Assembly: GCA_041906305.1 (NCBI GenBank)
Contig: JAYRJL010000009.1
Location: forward strand, 177,029-241,028
Origin: SHVZ01 sp041906305
GTDB lineage: Bacteria; Pseudomonadota; Alphaproteobacteria; SHVZ01
DNA length: 64,000 bases
Reading direction: 5' to 3'
The notes below the pieces were generated by a model. That model saw nothing but the letters and a program-made list of their open reading frames with translations, was not told the origin of the DNA and made no database searches. Shown piece by piece: positions 35,283 through 44,211 of this stretch. Each line of letters opens with the position of its first letter. The stretch's first letter is position 1. The translations under genes and the position numbers were made by a program.

Positions 35283-35314
35283 CCACGCCTCGGGCGTAAA
35301 ATCCCGAGGCGTGG
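35283..35314 (+). terminator. Terminator after the lipoprotein gene
   Basis: A perfect 12-bp stem (arms 35283-35294 and 35303-35314) with loop CGTAAAAT, 12 bp past the lipoprotein stop. Only a weak CTCTT follows, so termination efficiency is uncertain. Confidence 0.65.
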
Positions 35315-35359
35315 CGGGCTCTTGCGCTATGATGCGGGTCCGTCGTAACCGGACCCTTG

Positions 35360-36322
35360 ATGCGCGATCCTTACCAGACCCTTGGCGTTACCCGCGGTGC
35401 GAGCCAGGACGAGATCAAGTCCGCCTACCGCAAGCTCGCCAAGAAGTTCCATCCTGACCTCAATCCGGGAAAGCCGGATGTCGAGCGGCAGTTCAAGGAC
35501 GTGAACGCCGCCTACGACATCGTCGGCGACGCGGACAAGCGCGCCAAGTACGACCGCGGCGAGATCGACGGCTCCGGCAACGAGCAGCGGGGCGGCGGCG
35601 GCTTCTGGCGGGGTGCACGCTCGGGCGCCCGGGCCAATGCCGGCGCCGGTCCCGGTAACGGCGATCCCTTCGCCGGCAGCCCGTTCGGCGCCGCCGACGA
35701 CATCTTCGACGAGTTCATCCGCCAGGCGACGCGCGGCACCGCCGGCGGCAAGCGCCGCCCGGGCGGCGCCCCGCGGCCCGAGCGCGGCGCCGACGTCACC
35801 TATGCGCTGAAGCTCGACTTCATCGAGGCCGCGGCCGGCATCGCCAAGAAGCGGGTGTCGTTCCCCGACGGCAAGGCGCTCGACCTCACCATCCCGCCCG
35901 GCACCGAGGATGGCGCCAAGCTGCGCCTCAAGGGCCAGGGCAAGCCCGGCGCCGCCGGCGGCGAGGCGGGCGACGCCTATGTCGACATCCAGGTTCTGCC
36001 CCACCCGTTCTTCGAGCGGAAGGGCAACGACGTCCATCTCGACCTGCCGGTGACGCTGCACGAGGTCGTCGCGGGTGCCGCGATCACGGTGCCGACGATC
36101 GACGGCAAGGTGACGCTCCGCGTGCCGGAGAACTCGAACGCCGGCACCACGCTCCGCCTCAAGGGCAAGGGCATCGACGCCAAGGGCGGCCCGCGCGGCG
36201 ACCAGTACGTCCGCATCCGCATCGCCCTTCCCGACGAGCCCGACCGCGAGCTCGAGCGCTTCCTCGAGAAGTGGAAGCCGAAGAACTACCAGCCGCGCAA
36301 GAAGGCGGGGCTGGAGTCGTGA
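35360..36322 (+). CDS. DnaJ-like co-chaperone (CbpA type, no zinc finger)
   Basis: A 320-residue J-protein. J domain at residues 2-67 with HPD at 31-33, a Gly-rich linker, then two DnaJ C-terminal beta domains (DVTYALKLDFIEAAAGIAKK; VHLDLPVTLHEVVAGA; TTLRLKGKGI). The Cys-rich zinc finger of DnaJ is absent, so it belongs with CbpA/DnaJ-class B proteins. ATG 35360 was chosen over the TTG just before it. It precedes fabI by 52 bp. Confidence 0.92.
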   Translation: MRDPYQTLGVTRGASQDEIKSAYRKLAKKFHPDLNPGKPDVERQFKDVNAAYDIVGDADKRAKYDRGEIDGSGNEQRGGGGFWRGARSGARANAGAGPGNGDPFAGSPFGAADDIFDEFIRQATRGTAGGKRRPGGAPRPERGADVTYALKLDFIEAAAGIAKKRVSFPDGKALDLTIPPGTEDGAKLRLKGQGKPGAAGGEAGDAYVDIQVLPHPFFERKGNDVHLDLPVTLHEVVAGAAITVPTIDGKVTLRVPENSNAGTTLRLKGKGIDAKGGPRGDQYVRIRIALPDEPDRELERFLEKWKPKNYQPRKKAGLES

Positions 36323-36374
36323 TCGCAGCGCCAATCCACGCATTCAAGACCCCCGCACCTAGAACGAGGACCTG

Positions 36375-37199
36375 ATGACGTCTCAACCGGCAGCCGGCTC
36401 TGGACTGATGGCGGGCAAGCGCGGCCTGATCATGGGCGTCGCCAACGACCGCTCGCTCGCCTGGGGCATCGCGTCGGCGCTCGCCGCGCAGGGTGCCGAG
36501 ATCGCCTTCACCTATCAGGGCGACGCGCTCAAGAAGCGTGTCGAGCCGCTCGCCGCGTCCGTCGGCTCGAAGATCGTGCTGCCCTGCGACGTGACCGACG
36601 AGCCCAGCATGGACAAGGTCTTCGAGACCCTGGCCGCCGAGTGGGGCAAGCTCGACTTCCTGGTGCACGCGATCGGCTTCTCCAACAAGGAAGAGCTGAC
36701 CGGGAAGTACGTCGCGACCACGCGCAAGAACTTCCTGCTGACCATGGACATCTCCTGCTACTCGTTCACCGCCTGCGCGCAGCGCGCGGCGCCGCTGATG
36801 ACCGAGGGCGGCAGCATGGTGACGCTCACCTACTACGGCGCCGAGCGCGTGATGCCACACTACAACGTCATGGGCGTCGCCAAGGCGGCGCTGGAAGCGA
36901 GCGTTCGCTACCTCGCGGCCGACCTCGGCGGGCAGAACATCCGCGTGAACGCGATCTCCGCCGGCCCCGTGAAGACGCTGGCGGCGTCCGGCATCGGCGA
37001 CTTCCGCTATATCCTCAAGTGGAACCAGTACAACTCCCCGCTCAAGCGCAACACGACGCTCGAGGACGTCGGCGGCGCCGGGCTCTATCTCCTGAGCAAC
37101 CTCTCGAGCGGCGTCACCGGCGAGACCCATCACGTCGATAGCGGCTATCACGTCGTCGGCATGAAGGCGGTCGACGCGCCCGACATCGCTGTCGTCTGA
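36375..37199 (+). CDS. fabI: Enoyl-[acyl-carrier-protein] reductase (NADH)
   Basis: A 274-residue SDR-type enzyme of the last step in fatty acid elongation. FabI motifs: LIMGVANDRSLAWGIA, HAIGFSNKEELTGKY, and the catalytic Tyr-x6-Lys in HYNVMGVAKAAL; SAGPVKTLAASGIGDF follows. The aroC start lies 2 bp after its stop, so fabI and aroC are co-transcribed. Confidence 0.96.
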   Translation: MTSQPAAGSGLMAGKRGLIMGVANDRSLAWGIASALAAQGAEIAFTYQGDALKKRVEPLAASVGSKIVLPCDVTDEPSMDKVFETLAAEWGKLDFLVHAIGFSNKEELTGKYVATTRKNFLLTMDISCYSFTACAQRAAPLMTEGGSMVTLTYYGAERVMPHYNVMGVAKAALEASVRYLAADLGGQNIRVNAISAGPVKTLAASGIGDFRYILKWNQYNSPLKRNTTLEDVGGAGLYLLSNLSSGVTGETHHVDSGYHVVGMKAVDAPDIAVV

Positions 37200-37201
37200 C
37201 G

Positions 37202-38278
37202 ATGGCCGGCAACAGCTTCGGCGAGGCGTTCCGCTTCACCACCTGGGGCGAGAGCCACGGGCCGGCGATCGGCTGCGTCGTCGACGGTACGCCGCCGCGC
37301 ATCCCGCTGACCGAGGCCGACATCCAGGTCTTCCTCGACAAGCGCAAGCCCGGCCAGTCGCGCTTCACCACGCAGCGGCGCGAGCCCGACCAGGTGAAGA
37401 TCCTCTCCGGCGTGTTCGAGGGCGTCACCACCGGCACGCCGATCTCGCTGATGATCGAGAACGAGGACGCGCGCTCGAAGGACTACGGCGACATCAAGGA
37501 CAAGTTCCGCCCCGGCCACGCCGACTATACCTACTGGAAGAAGTACGGCATCCGCGACTATCGCGGCGGCGGCCGCTCCTCGGCACGCGAGACCGCGAGC
37601 CGCGTCGCCGCCGGCGCGATAGCGCGGAAGATCCTGGGCGACGGCATCAAGATCCAAGGTGCGCTGGTGCAGGTCGGATCGCATCGCATCGAGCGGTCGC
37701 GCTGGAGCTGGGACGAGTGCGCCAACAACCCGTTCTGGTGCCCCGATCCGGTCGCGGCCCAGGCCTGGCACGGCGTGCTCGACGAGGTGCGGAAGAACGG
37801 GTCGTCGGTCGGCGCCGTGATCGAGGTCGTGGCCTCGGGCGTGCCGGCGGGCCTGGGCGAGCCGATCTACGACAAGCTCGATGCCGACCTCGCCAAAGCG
37901 ATGATGAGCATCAACGCGGTCAAGGGCGTGGAGATCGGCGCCGGCATGGCGTCGGCCGAGCTCACCGGCGAGAGCAACGCCGACGAGATGCGGATGAAAG
38001 CAGGCTCGGTCGAGTTCCTCTCCAACCAGGCCGGCGGCATCCTCGGCGGCATCTCCTCGGGTCAGGACGTCGTCGTCCGCTTCGCGGTGAAGCCGACCAG
38101 CTCGATCCTGACGCCGAGGAAGACCGTCGACGTGAACGGCAACGAGACCGAGATCATGACCAAGGGACGTCACGACCCTTGCGTCGGTATCCGCGCGGTC
38201 CCGGTCGGCGAAGCGATGATGGCCGTCGTGCTCGCCGACCACCTGCTGCGCCATCGCGCGCAATGCGGCGCCTCCTAA
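37202..38278 (+). CDS. aroC: Chorismate synthase
   Basis: A 358-residue enzyme for the last common step of aromatic amino acid synthesis (EPSP to chorismate, FMN-dependent). Motifs: FTTWGESHGPAIGCVVDG, RPGHADYTYWKKYGIRDYRG and GGRSSARETASRVAAGAIA, and the C-terminal RHDPCVGIRAVPVGEAM. Its last 16 bp overlap the hydrolase gene. Confidence 0.97.
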   Translation: MAGNSFGEAFRFTTWGESHGPAIGCVVDGTPPRIPLTEADIQVFLDKRKPGQSRFTTQRREPDQVKILSGVFEGVTTGTPISLMIENEDARSKDYGDIKDKFRPGHADYTYWKKYGIRDYRGGGRSSARETASRVAAGAIARKILGDGIKIQGALVQVGSHRIERSRWSWDECANNPFWCPDPVAAQAWHGVLDEVRKNGSSVGAVIEVVASGVPAGLGEPIYDKLDADLAKAMMSINAVKGVEIGAGMASAELTGESNADEMRMKAGSVEFLSNQAGGILGGISSGQDVVVRFAVKPTSSILTPRKTVDVNGNETEIMTKGRHDPCVGIRAVPVGEAMMAVVLADHLLRHRAQCGAS

Positions 38279-39210
38279 GCGCCTTCGCCCTTCTTCTCGT
38301 CGTCGCGCCGGCGTTCGCCGAGCGCCTCCAGGGCACGCAGTTCGAGCGCCTGAGCGCGACCGACGGCCTCGGCCGCACGATCACCTTCTATCTCTCCGAC
38401 AGCGCGACGCCGAAGCCGCTCGCCCTGGTGATCCAGGGCTCGGGATGCAGCGCCCTCTTCCGCCGCCTCGCCGACGGCACCATGAGCGCGGTCGGCTACC
38501 ACAACGTCTTCCGCAGCGTCGGCGGCGAGCGCTATCGCGTGCTCGCGGTCGAGAAGCCGGGGGCCCGCGGCATCGACGAGCCGCCGGCCGGCGGCACCGC
38601 CGAGGGATGTCCGCGGGTCTTCCTCGAGGAGCACACGGTCGAGCGCTGGGCCGAGGCGTTGAAGGCATCGCTCGATGCGGCGCGCACGCTTCAAGGCGTC
38701 CTCGCCGACCGCATCCTGGTCATCGGCCATTCCGAGGGCGGCGTGCTCGCCGCGCGCCTCGCCAGACTCGACGCCGCGATCAGCCACGCGGCGCTGCTCG
38801 CCTCGCCCGGGCCGGATCCGATCGAGGAGCTCGTCGCCTGGGGTGAAGGACGGAAACGGCCGCGCGCCGACACGCTGGCGATGATCGCGAAAGTCCGCGC
38901 CGCTCCCGACAGCGCGACCGATCTCGTGCTCGGCCACCCGCACCGGCGTTGGTCAGGCTTCCTCGTCGCCGATCCGGTCGCCGATCTCCTCGCCTCGAAG
39001 GCCAAGGTGTTCGCCGCCCAGGGTGATGCCGACGCGAACTGGCCCGTGCTCGCCCATGACACGCTGGTATCGCGCCTCCGCGCGGGCGGACGCGAGGCCG
39101 CGGCGCTCAGGCTCCCGGGTGCCGACCATTCGCTGAACGTCCCGGGTCAGAGGCCGCCCGAGGGAATGGCGGAGGTCTTCCGGAAGATCGTCGCCTGGAC
39201 CAGCGGCTGA
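38263..39210 (+). CDS. Secreted alpha/beta hydrolase
   Basis: A 315-residue protein with a signal peptide (MRRLLSAFALLLVVAPAFA) and an alpha/beta hydrolase fold: nucleophile Ser in VIGHSEGGVLAARLA (about residue 160) and the probable catalytic His in GADHSLNVPG near the C-terminus. The substrate is unknown. ATG 38263 overlaps the aroC end by 16 bp. At its own 3' end it overlaps the convergent DUF2061 gene by 64 bp. Confidence 0.82.
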   Translation: MRRLLSAFALLLVVAPAFAERLQGTQFERLSATDGLGRTITFYLSDSATPKPLALVIQGSGCSALFRRLADGTMSAVGYHNVFRSVGGERYRVLAVEKPGARGIDEPPAGGTAEGCPRVFLEEHTVERWAEALKASLDAARTLQGVLADRILVIGHSEGGVLAARLARLDAAISHAALLASPGPDPIEELVAWGEGRKRPRADTLAMIAKVRAAPDSATDLVLGHPHRRWSGFLVADPVADLLASKAKVFAAQGDADANWPVLAHDTLVSRLRAGGREAAALRLPGADHSLNVPGQRPPEGMAEVFRKIVAWTSG

Positions 39211-39392
39211 AGCGCCGGCCAACGGCGCCAGGCGCGCTCGTGGAAGAAGAAGACGATCGTGTTCACCGCCGGTTCCACCAGCGCGATGCCGGTCGCGATC
39301 GCGACCGAGCCGGTGAAGGCGTAGCTGACGCCGAAGCCGACGGCGAAATGCAGCGCCGCGAAAGTGCCGGTCTTGGCGAGGTCACGGATCAT
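39147..39392 (-). CDS. DUF2061 membrane protein
   Basis: An 81-residue protein with two hydrophobic segments (FAALHFAVGFGVSYAFTGS, IATGIALVEPAVNTIVFFFH) ending HERAWRR, the DUF2061 pattern. Function unknown. Its last 64 bp overlap the hydrolase gene tail to tail. The upstream region (39393-39450) is notably AT-rich. Confidence 0.78.
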   Translation of the reverse strand: MIRDLAKTGTFAALHFAVGFGVSYAFTGSVAIATGIALVEPAVNTIVFFFHERAWRRWPALQPLVQATIFRKTSAIPSGGL

Positions 39393-39547
39393 GGGATCGC
39401 CTTTTTAATAATCACTCTTAATTGCAAATAATCCTTGCCATGCCGTCCGTCAAGGCCTGCATCTGGACAGCCCGCCCCGGCGTTCTTAAATCCTCACCAA
39501 CCCCTTGATCCGCGAGGATCAACCCTTGTCTCCATGAGGCTCGACCG

Positions 39548-41299
39548 ATGTGGCTGCTGCGCTGGCTGGGCCGAGTGGTGTGGCGGATCCTCACCTTCCT
39601 GTTCGCGATCGTCGGCGGCACCGTTGTCGCGATGGCCGTCCTCGTCGCGATCGCGCTCTTCGTGGTGCCGATCCCCGGCATCAAGCGCGAGTCGCTCCCC
39701 TCCTCCATGGTGCTGACGCTGACCATCGACGGGAAGCTCGGCTCCTCGGACGACGAGAGCCTGCTGAGCGCGCTCCGCAGCCGCCGCCTCGGCCTTGAGG
39801 ATGCGATCGCGGCCCTGACGCGCGCCGAGACCGATCCCAAGGTCAAGGGACTGCTGCTCGATCTCGGGCGCGCCAGTCCCGGGCTCGCCGAGGCGCAGGA
39901 GCTGCGCCAGGCGATCGCGCGCTTCCGTGACAGCGGCAAGCCGGTCGTCGCCTTCGCCGACGCCTTCGGCGAGGGCGGGCTCGGTGGTGGCGCCGCCTAC
40001 TATCTCGCGTCGTCCGCCGACCAGGTGTGGATGCAGCCGTCGGGCGACTGGTCGTGGACCGGCCTCTCGCTCGAAGGCGTCTTCGTCAAGGACACCTTCG
40101 ACAAGCTCGGCCTCTCCGCCGACATGATCCAGCGCCACGAGTACAAGGGCGCGATGGAGCCGGTGACGCGCACCAGCTTCTCCGAGCCGGTGCGCGAGAA
40201 TCTCGGCCGGGCCGTGCGCAACTGGTTCGACCAGATGGTCAAAGGCGCCGCCGAGGGCCGGAAGATCCCTGAAGCGTCGCTGCGCACCCTGGTCTCGAAT
40301 GCGCCGCTTTCGTCCGCGGAAGCGCTGCAGGGACAGCTCGTCGACAAGCTCGGATACCGGACCGACGCGATCGATGCCGCCGGCGCCCGCGACGGCAAGG
40401 CCGAGCCGGTGACGCTCGAACGCTACTTCCGACGCCTGGGCTCGCCCTGGACCAGCGGGCCAACGATCGCCGTGATCCATGGCGACGGCGAGGTGACCCG
40501 CACCGACGGCCGCAGCTACGGCATGCCCCGCTTCTCTGCAGATCGCATCGGCAAGGCGCTCGAGGAAGCCGCGGAGGATTCCAGCGTCGTGGCGATCGTG
40601 CTGCGCATCGACAGCCCCGGTGGCTCCTACGTCGCTTCCGATACGATCTTCGACCAGGTCCGGCGCGCCCGGAAGTCCAAACCCGTGGTCGCGAGCCTCA
40701 AGAACGTCGCCGCATCCGGCGGCTACTTCGTGGCGCTCGCCGCCGATCGCATCATCGCCTCGCCGGGCACGCTCACGGGATCGGTCGGCGTTGTCGGCGG
40801 CAAGGTGGTCGCGGCCGAGCTCCTGAAGACGCTGGGCGTAGCGACCGATCCGATCGAGGTCGGCGCGCATGCCGGCATGTGGCGGATGACACGTCCCTTC
40901 ACCGACGAGGAACGGCGCCGCGTCGAGGCGATGTTCGACCGCGCCTATCTCGACTTCACGCAGAAGGTCGCCGACGCGCGGAAGCTCACGCCGGCCGAGG
41001 TCGACCAGGCCGCGCGCGGACGCGTGTGGACCGGCCAGGACGCGCTGGCGCGAAAGCTGATCGACAGCGAAGGCGACTATGTCGCGGCAATAGCCGCCGC
41101 AAAGCAGCTCGCGGGGCTCGCCGCCGACGCCAAGGTCAGCGTCGCGACCTTCCCGGAATCGAAGACACCCTGGCAGGTGCTGCGCGATGCCGTGATGTCG
41201 GGCGATCTGCCGGAAGAAATCGAGACGATGTTCCAAGGCGTCCGCTGGCTCGCCGCATTCACCCGCCTGATCCCCGAAGCCGGAATTCAGCTCCGCTGA
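39548..41299 (+). CDS. sppA: Signal peptide peptidase SppA, 67-kDa type
   Basis: A 583-residue membrane-anchored Ser/Lys protease that degrades released signal peptides. One N-terminal helix (residues about 14-42) is followed by two S49 domains. The catalytic Lys is in the first domain (HEYKGAMEP, about 199) and the catalytic Ser in the second (NVAASGGYFVALAADRI, about 390); RIDSPGGSY is also present. The length and two-domain form match E. coli SppA. Confidence 0.94.
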   Translation: MWLLRWLGRVVWRILTFLFAIVGGTVVAMAVLVAIALFVVPIPGIKRESLPSSMVLTLTIDGKLGSSDDESLLSALRSRRLGLEDAIAALTRAETDPKVKGLLLDLGRASPGLAEAQELRQAIARFRDSGKPVVAFADAFGEGGLGGGAAYYLASSADQVWMQPSGDWSWTGLSLEGVFVKDTFDKLGLSADMIQRHEYKGAMEPVTRTSFSEPVRENLGRAVRNWFDQMVKGAAEGRKIPEASLRTLVSNAPLSSAEALQGQLVDKLGYRTDAIDAAGARDGKAEPVTLERYFRRLGSPWTSGPTIAVIHGDGEVTRTDGRSYGMPRFSADRIGKALEEAAEDSSVVAIVLRIDSPGGSYVASDTIFDQVRRARKSKPVVASLKNVAASGGYFVALAADRIIASPGTLTGSVGVVGGKVVAAELLKTLGVATDPIEVGAHAGMWRMTRPFTDEERRRVEAMFDRAYLDFTQKVADARKLTPAEVDQAARGRVWTGQDALARKLIDSEGDYVAAIAAAKQLAGLAADAKVSVATFPESKTPWQVLRDAVMSGDLPEEIETMFQGVRWLAAFTRLIPEAGIQLR

Positions 41300-41349
41300 G
41301 CCTCGTCGCTTGACACGATGGCGGTGGCCGGACTGCACTCCCGGGCACC

Positions 41350-42261
41350 ATGATCGAGAAGCTCGAGTTCGTGATCGCGCTCGCCAAGGAGCGACACTTC
41401 GGCCGTGCCGCCGAATCCTGCGGCGTGACGCAGCCGACGTTGTCGGCGGGCATCAAGCAGCTCGAGGACATGCTGGGCGTGCTGCTGGTGCAGCGGGGAT
41501 CGCGCTTCCATCACTTCACGCCGGAAGGCGAGCGCGTGCTCGAATGGGCGCGGCGCATCGTCGGCGACTCGCGCGCCATGCGGCTCGAGATGAAGGCGAT
41601 GACGCATGGCCTCGCCGGCCATGTGCGGATCGCGGCGATTCCGACGACCCTGGCGATAGTGGCGACCTTGACCACGCCCTATCGGGCGCGGCACCCGGAC
41701 GTGTCGTTCACGGTCCTGTCCAGGACCTCGGTCGAGATCCTCGACCTGCTGGAGAACCTCCAGATCGAGGCGGGCATCACCTATGTCGACAACGACCCGA
41801 TCGGGCGGGTGCAGACCGTGCCGCTCTATCGGGAGCAGTACCGGCTGGTGACCTCGGCGAGCAGCCCGCTCGGCGACCGCGACGAGGTGACCTGGGCCGA
41901 GGTCGGGCAGATCCCGCTCTGCCTCCTGACGCCGGACACGCAGAGCCGGCGGATCATCGACCGCTTCCTCCGCGATGCCGGATGCGAGCCGTCGCCGATG
42001 CTGGTGTCGAACTCGATGACGGTCCTGTTCACCCACATCCGGACCGGCCAGTGGGCGAGCGTCATGCCGCTGCAGCTCGCCGAGGTCCTGGGCCTCGTCG
42101 ACACGATCCGCTCGATCCCCATCGTCGCCAGCGAGCCCTATCCCACGATCGGCCTGGTCGTTCCCAGGCGCGAGCCGATGACGCCGCTGACGGCGGCCCT
42201 GGTCGCCGAGGCGCGCCGGGTCTCCGCCGGCCTCAATCCCGACCCGCGCGCCGGCCGATAG
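41350..42261 (+). CDS. LysR-family transcriptional regulator
   Basis: A 303-residue LysR protein (LEFVIALAKERHFGRAAESC, VTQPTLSAGIKQLEDMLG at the N-terminus; effector domain with HVRIAAIPTTLAIVATL). It stands directly upstream of, and in line with, the oxalate/formate-type transporter gene, with a 222-bp gap that contains repeated CGATAGACG elements, so it is the probable regulator of that transporter. Related LysR proteins control formate and oxalate genes; the effector here is not known. Confidence 0.9.
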   Translation: MIEKLEFVIALAKERHFGRAAESCGVTQPTLSAGIKQLEDMLGVLLVQRGSRFHHFTPEGERVLEWARRIVGDSRAMRLEMKAMTHGLAGHVRIAAIPTTLAIVATLTTPYRARHPDVSFTVLSRTSVEILDLLENLQIEAGITYVDNDPIGRVQTVPLYREQYRLVTSASSPLGDRDEVTWAEVGQIPLCLLTPDTQSRRIIDRFLRDAGCEPSPMLVSNSMTVLFTHIRTGQWASVMPLQLAEVLGLVDTIRSIPIVASEPYPTIGLVVPRREPMTPLTAALVAEARRVSAGLNPDPRAGR

Positions 42262-42450
42262 ACGGCGCCTATCGATAGACGGGACGGCTTTGTTGAAGCT
42301 GTCCCCCTTCTCCTGCTGCTGTTGAGGGGCGGACGCGCGTCGTGTCCGCACATCGAGCGGGGAAATTCAACCAAATCAAACCGATGAACCGAGGCTCCTG
42401 CGCAAGCCTCGGTCGGCCCCGACCGATTGAGTCGTCGAAATCGATAGACG
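42256..42450. repeat. Three direct copies of CGATAGACG before the transporter gene
   Basis: Copies at 42256-42264 (over the LysR stop codon), 42273-42281 (17 bp further) and 42442-42450 (34 bp before the transporter ATG). The middle copy lies in TATCGATAGACG. The 17-bp spacing of the first two suggests a regulator binding array. Confidence 0.5.
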
Positions 42451-42483
42451 AGGCCGATCACCTCACTCCAGGGAGCAGCGTCC

Positions 42484-44145
42484 ATGACCTCGATCACGAC
42501 AACCGAGACGGGACTAGCCGGTGCCGCCGGCATCCTCGATCGCGAACGCATCATCGCCAAGCCCGGCTTCAACCGATGGCTGGTGCCGCCGGCGGCGCTC
42601 GCGATCCATCTCTGCATCGGCATGGCCTATGGATTCAGCGTCTTCTGGCTGCCGCTGTCGCGCGCGATCGGCATTCAGAACTCGGTCGCCTGCCCGCCGG
42701 ACATGGGCATCGTCGGTTCGCTGTTCACGCGGACCTGCGACTGGCGCATCGCCGATCTCGGATGGATGTACACGCTGTTCTTCGTGCTGCTCGGCATCGC
42801 GGCGGCGACCTGGGGCGGCTGGCTCGAACGCGCGGGCCCGCGCAAGGCCGGCGTGGTCTTGGCGCTCTGCTGGTGCGGCGGACTCCTGATCTCGGCGGTC
42901 GGCGTCGCCACCCATCAGCTGTGGATGATGTGGGTCGGCACCGGCGTGATCGGCGGCATCGGCCTCGGCCTCGGGTACATCTCGCCGGTCTCGACCCTGG
43001 TGAAGTGGTTTCCCGATCGCCGCGGCATGGCGACCGGCATGGCGATCATGGGCTTCGGGGGCGGCGCGATGATCGGAGCGCCGCTGGCCAACATCCTGAT
43101 GAATCACTTCCGCACGCCGACTTCCGTCGGCGTCTGGGAGACCTTCGTCGCGATGGCCATCATCTACTTCGTCTTCATGATCGGCGGCGCCTTCGGCTAT
43201 CGCGTGCCGCCGGTAGGCTGGCGGCCGGAGGGCTGGGCACCGTCAGCGGCGCAGAACGCGATGATCGCCGACGGCCACGTGCATCTGAAGGACGCGCACA
43301 AGACCAGGCAGTTCTGGATGATCTGGCTGGTGCTGACGCTGAACGTGTCGGCCGGCATCGGCGTGATCGGCATGGCCTCGCCGATGCTCCAGGAGATCTT
43401 CGGCGGCGCGCTCATCGGCCAGCCCGACGTCAAGTTCGGCGCCCTCAGCCCCGAGCAGCGGACGATGGTGGCGGCGATCGCGGCTGGATTCACCGGCCTC
43501 CTCTCGCTGTTCAACATCGGCGGCCGCTTCTTCTGGGCCTCGATGTCGGACTTCATGGGCCGGAAGACAACCTACTACACCTTCTTCGCGCTCGGCATCG
43601 TGCTGTATGCGAGCACACCGTGGCTGGCCCATATCGGCAGCAAGGCCATGTTCGTCCTCGCCTTCGGCATCATCCTCTCGATGTATGGCGGCGGCTTCGC
43701 GACGGTGCCCGCCTATCTCGCCGACATCTTTGGCACGCAGTTCGTCGGCGCGATCCACGGGCGCCTGCTGACCGCCTGGTCTACGGCCGGGATCATCGGT
43801 CCCGTGGTCGTCAACTACATCCGCGAGGCGCAGATCGCCGCCGGCATCCCGCGCGAGTCGCTCTACGACACGACGATGTACATCCTCGCCGGCATGCTGG
43901 TGCTGGGCTTCATCTGCAACATGATGGTGAAGCCGCTTGCCCGGCACTGGTTCATGAAGGACGAGGATGTGGCGGCCCTGCAGGCGCGCAGCGCGCAGGC
44001 GGCGGCGCTGACCACGCCGGGCTCGATGGGGATCGGCCAGTGGCAGCTCAACGCCACCTCCATCCTCGCCTGGGCGGTCGTCGGGATCCCGATCGCCTGG
44101 GGCGTCTGGATCACGCTCTCCAGCGCCTTCGTCCTGTTCAAGTAG
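42484..44145 (+). CDS. MFS transporter, oxalate/formate antiporter (OFA) family
   Basis: A 553-residue MFS protein with about 12-14 helices. OFA-type pattern: HLCIGMAYGFSVFWLPLSRA near the N-terminus, then GLGLGYISPVSTLVKWFPDR and GMATGMAIMGFGGGAMIGAP; NIGGRFFWASMSDFMGRKTT in the second half. It is longer than OxlT (about 418 residues), with an inserted periplasmic loop after the first helix (CPPDMGIVGSLFTRTCDWRI) holding two cysteines. It probably exchanges oxalate, formate or another small dicarboxylate; no oxalate-degrading genes are adjacent. Confidence 0.88.
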   Translation: MTSITTTETGLAGAAGILDRERIIAKPGFNRWLVPPAALAIHLCIGMAYGFSVFWLPLSRAIGIQNSVACPPDMGIVGSLFTRTCDWRIADLGWMYTLFFVLLGIAAATWGGWLERAGPRKAGVVLALCWCGGLLISAVGVATHQLWMMWVGTGVIGGIGLGLGYISPVSTLVKWFPDRRGMATGMAIMGFGGGAMIGAPLANILMNHFRTPTSVGVWETFVAMAIIYFVFMIGGAFGYRVPPVGWRPEGWAPSAAQNAMIADGHVHLKDAHKTRQFWMIWLVLTLNVSAGIGVIGMASPMLQEIFGGALIGQPDVKFGALSPEQRTMVAAIAAGFTGLLSLFNIGGRFFWASMSDFMGRKTTYYTFFALGIVLYASTPWLAHIGSKAMFVLAFGIILSMYGGGFATVPAYLADIFGTQFVGAIHGRLLTAWSTAGIIGPVVVNYIREAQIAAGIPRESLYDTTMYILAGMLVLGFICNMMVKPLARHWFMKDEDVAALQARSAQAAALTTPGSMGIGQWQLNATSILAWAVVGIPIAWGVWITLSSAFVLFK

Positions 44146-44162
44146 GGCGCCGACTTCCCTCC

Positions 44163-44199
44163 GGATGCTTGCCGGTTCAAGCCGGCCAGCATCCCTTTT
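44163..44199 (+). terminator. Intrinsic terminator after the OFA transporter gene
   Basis: Arms GGATGCT/AGCATCC (44163-44169, 44188-44194) enclose an inner GCCGG/CCGGC stem; CTTTTCTTCT follows. It separates the transporter from the convergent tlyA gene. Confidence 0.8.
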
Positions 44200-44211
44200 C
44201 TTCTCTCCCGC

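Noticed and set aside
39393..39450. AT-rich tract between the DUF2061 and sppA genes as a possible Fur/Irr box
   Set aside because: It has no clear inverted repeat matching a Fur or Irr consensus, and the neighbours have no iron function; it may simply be a promoter.
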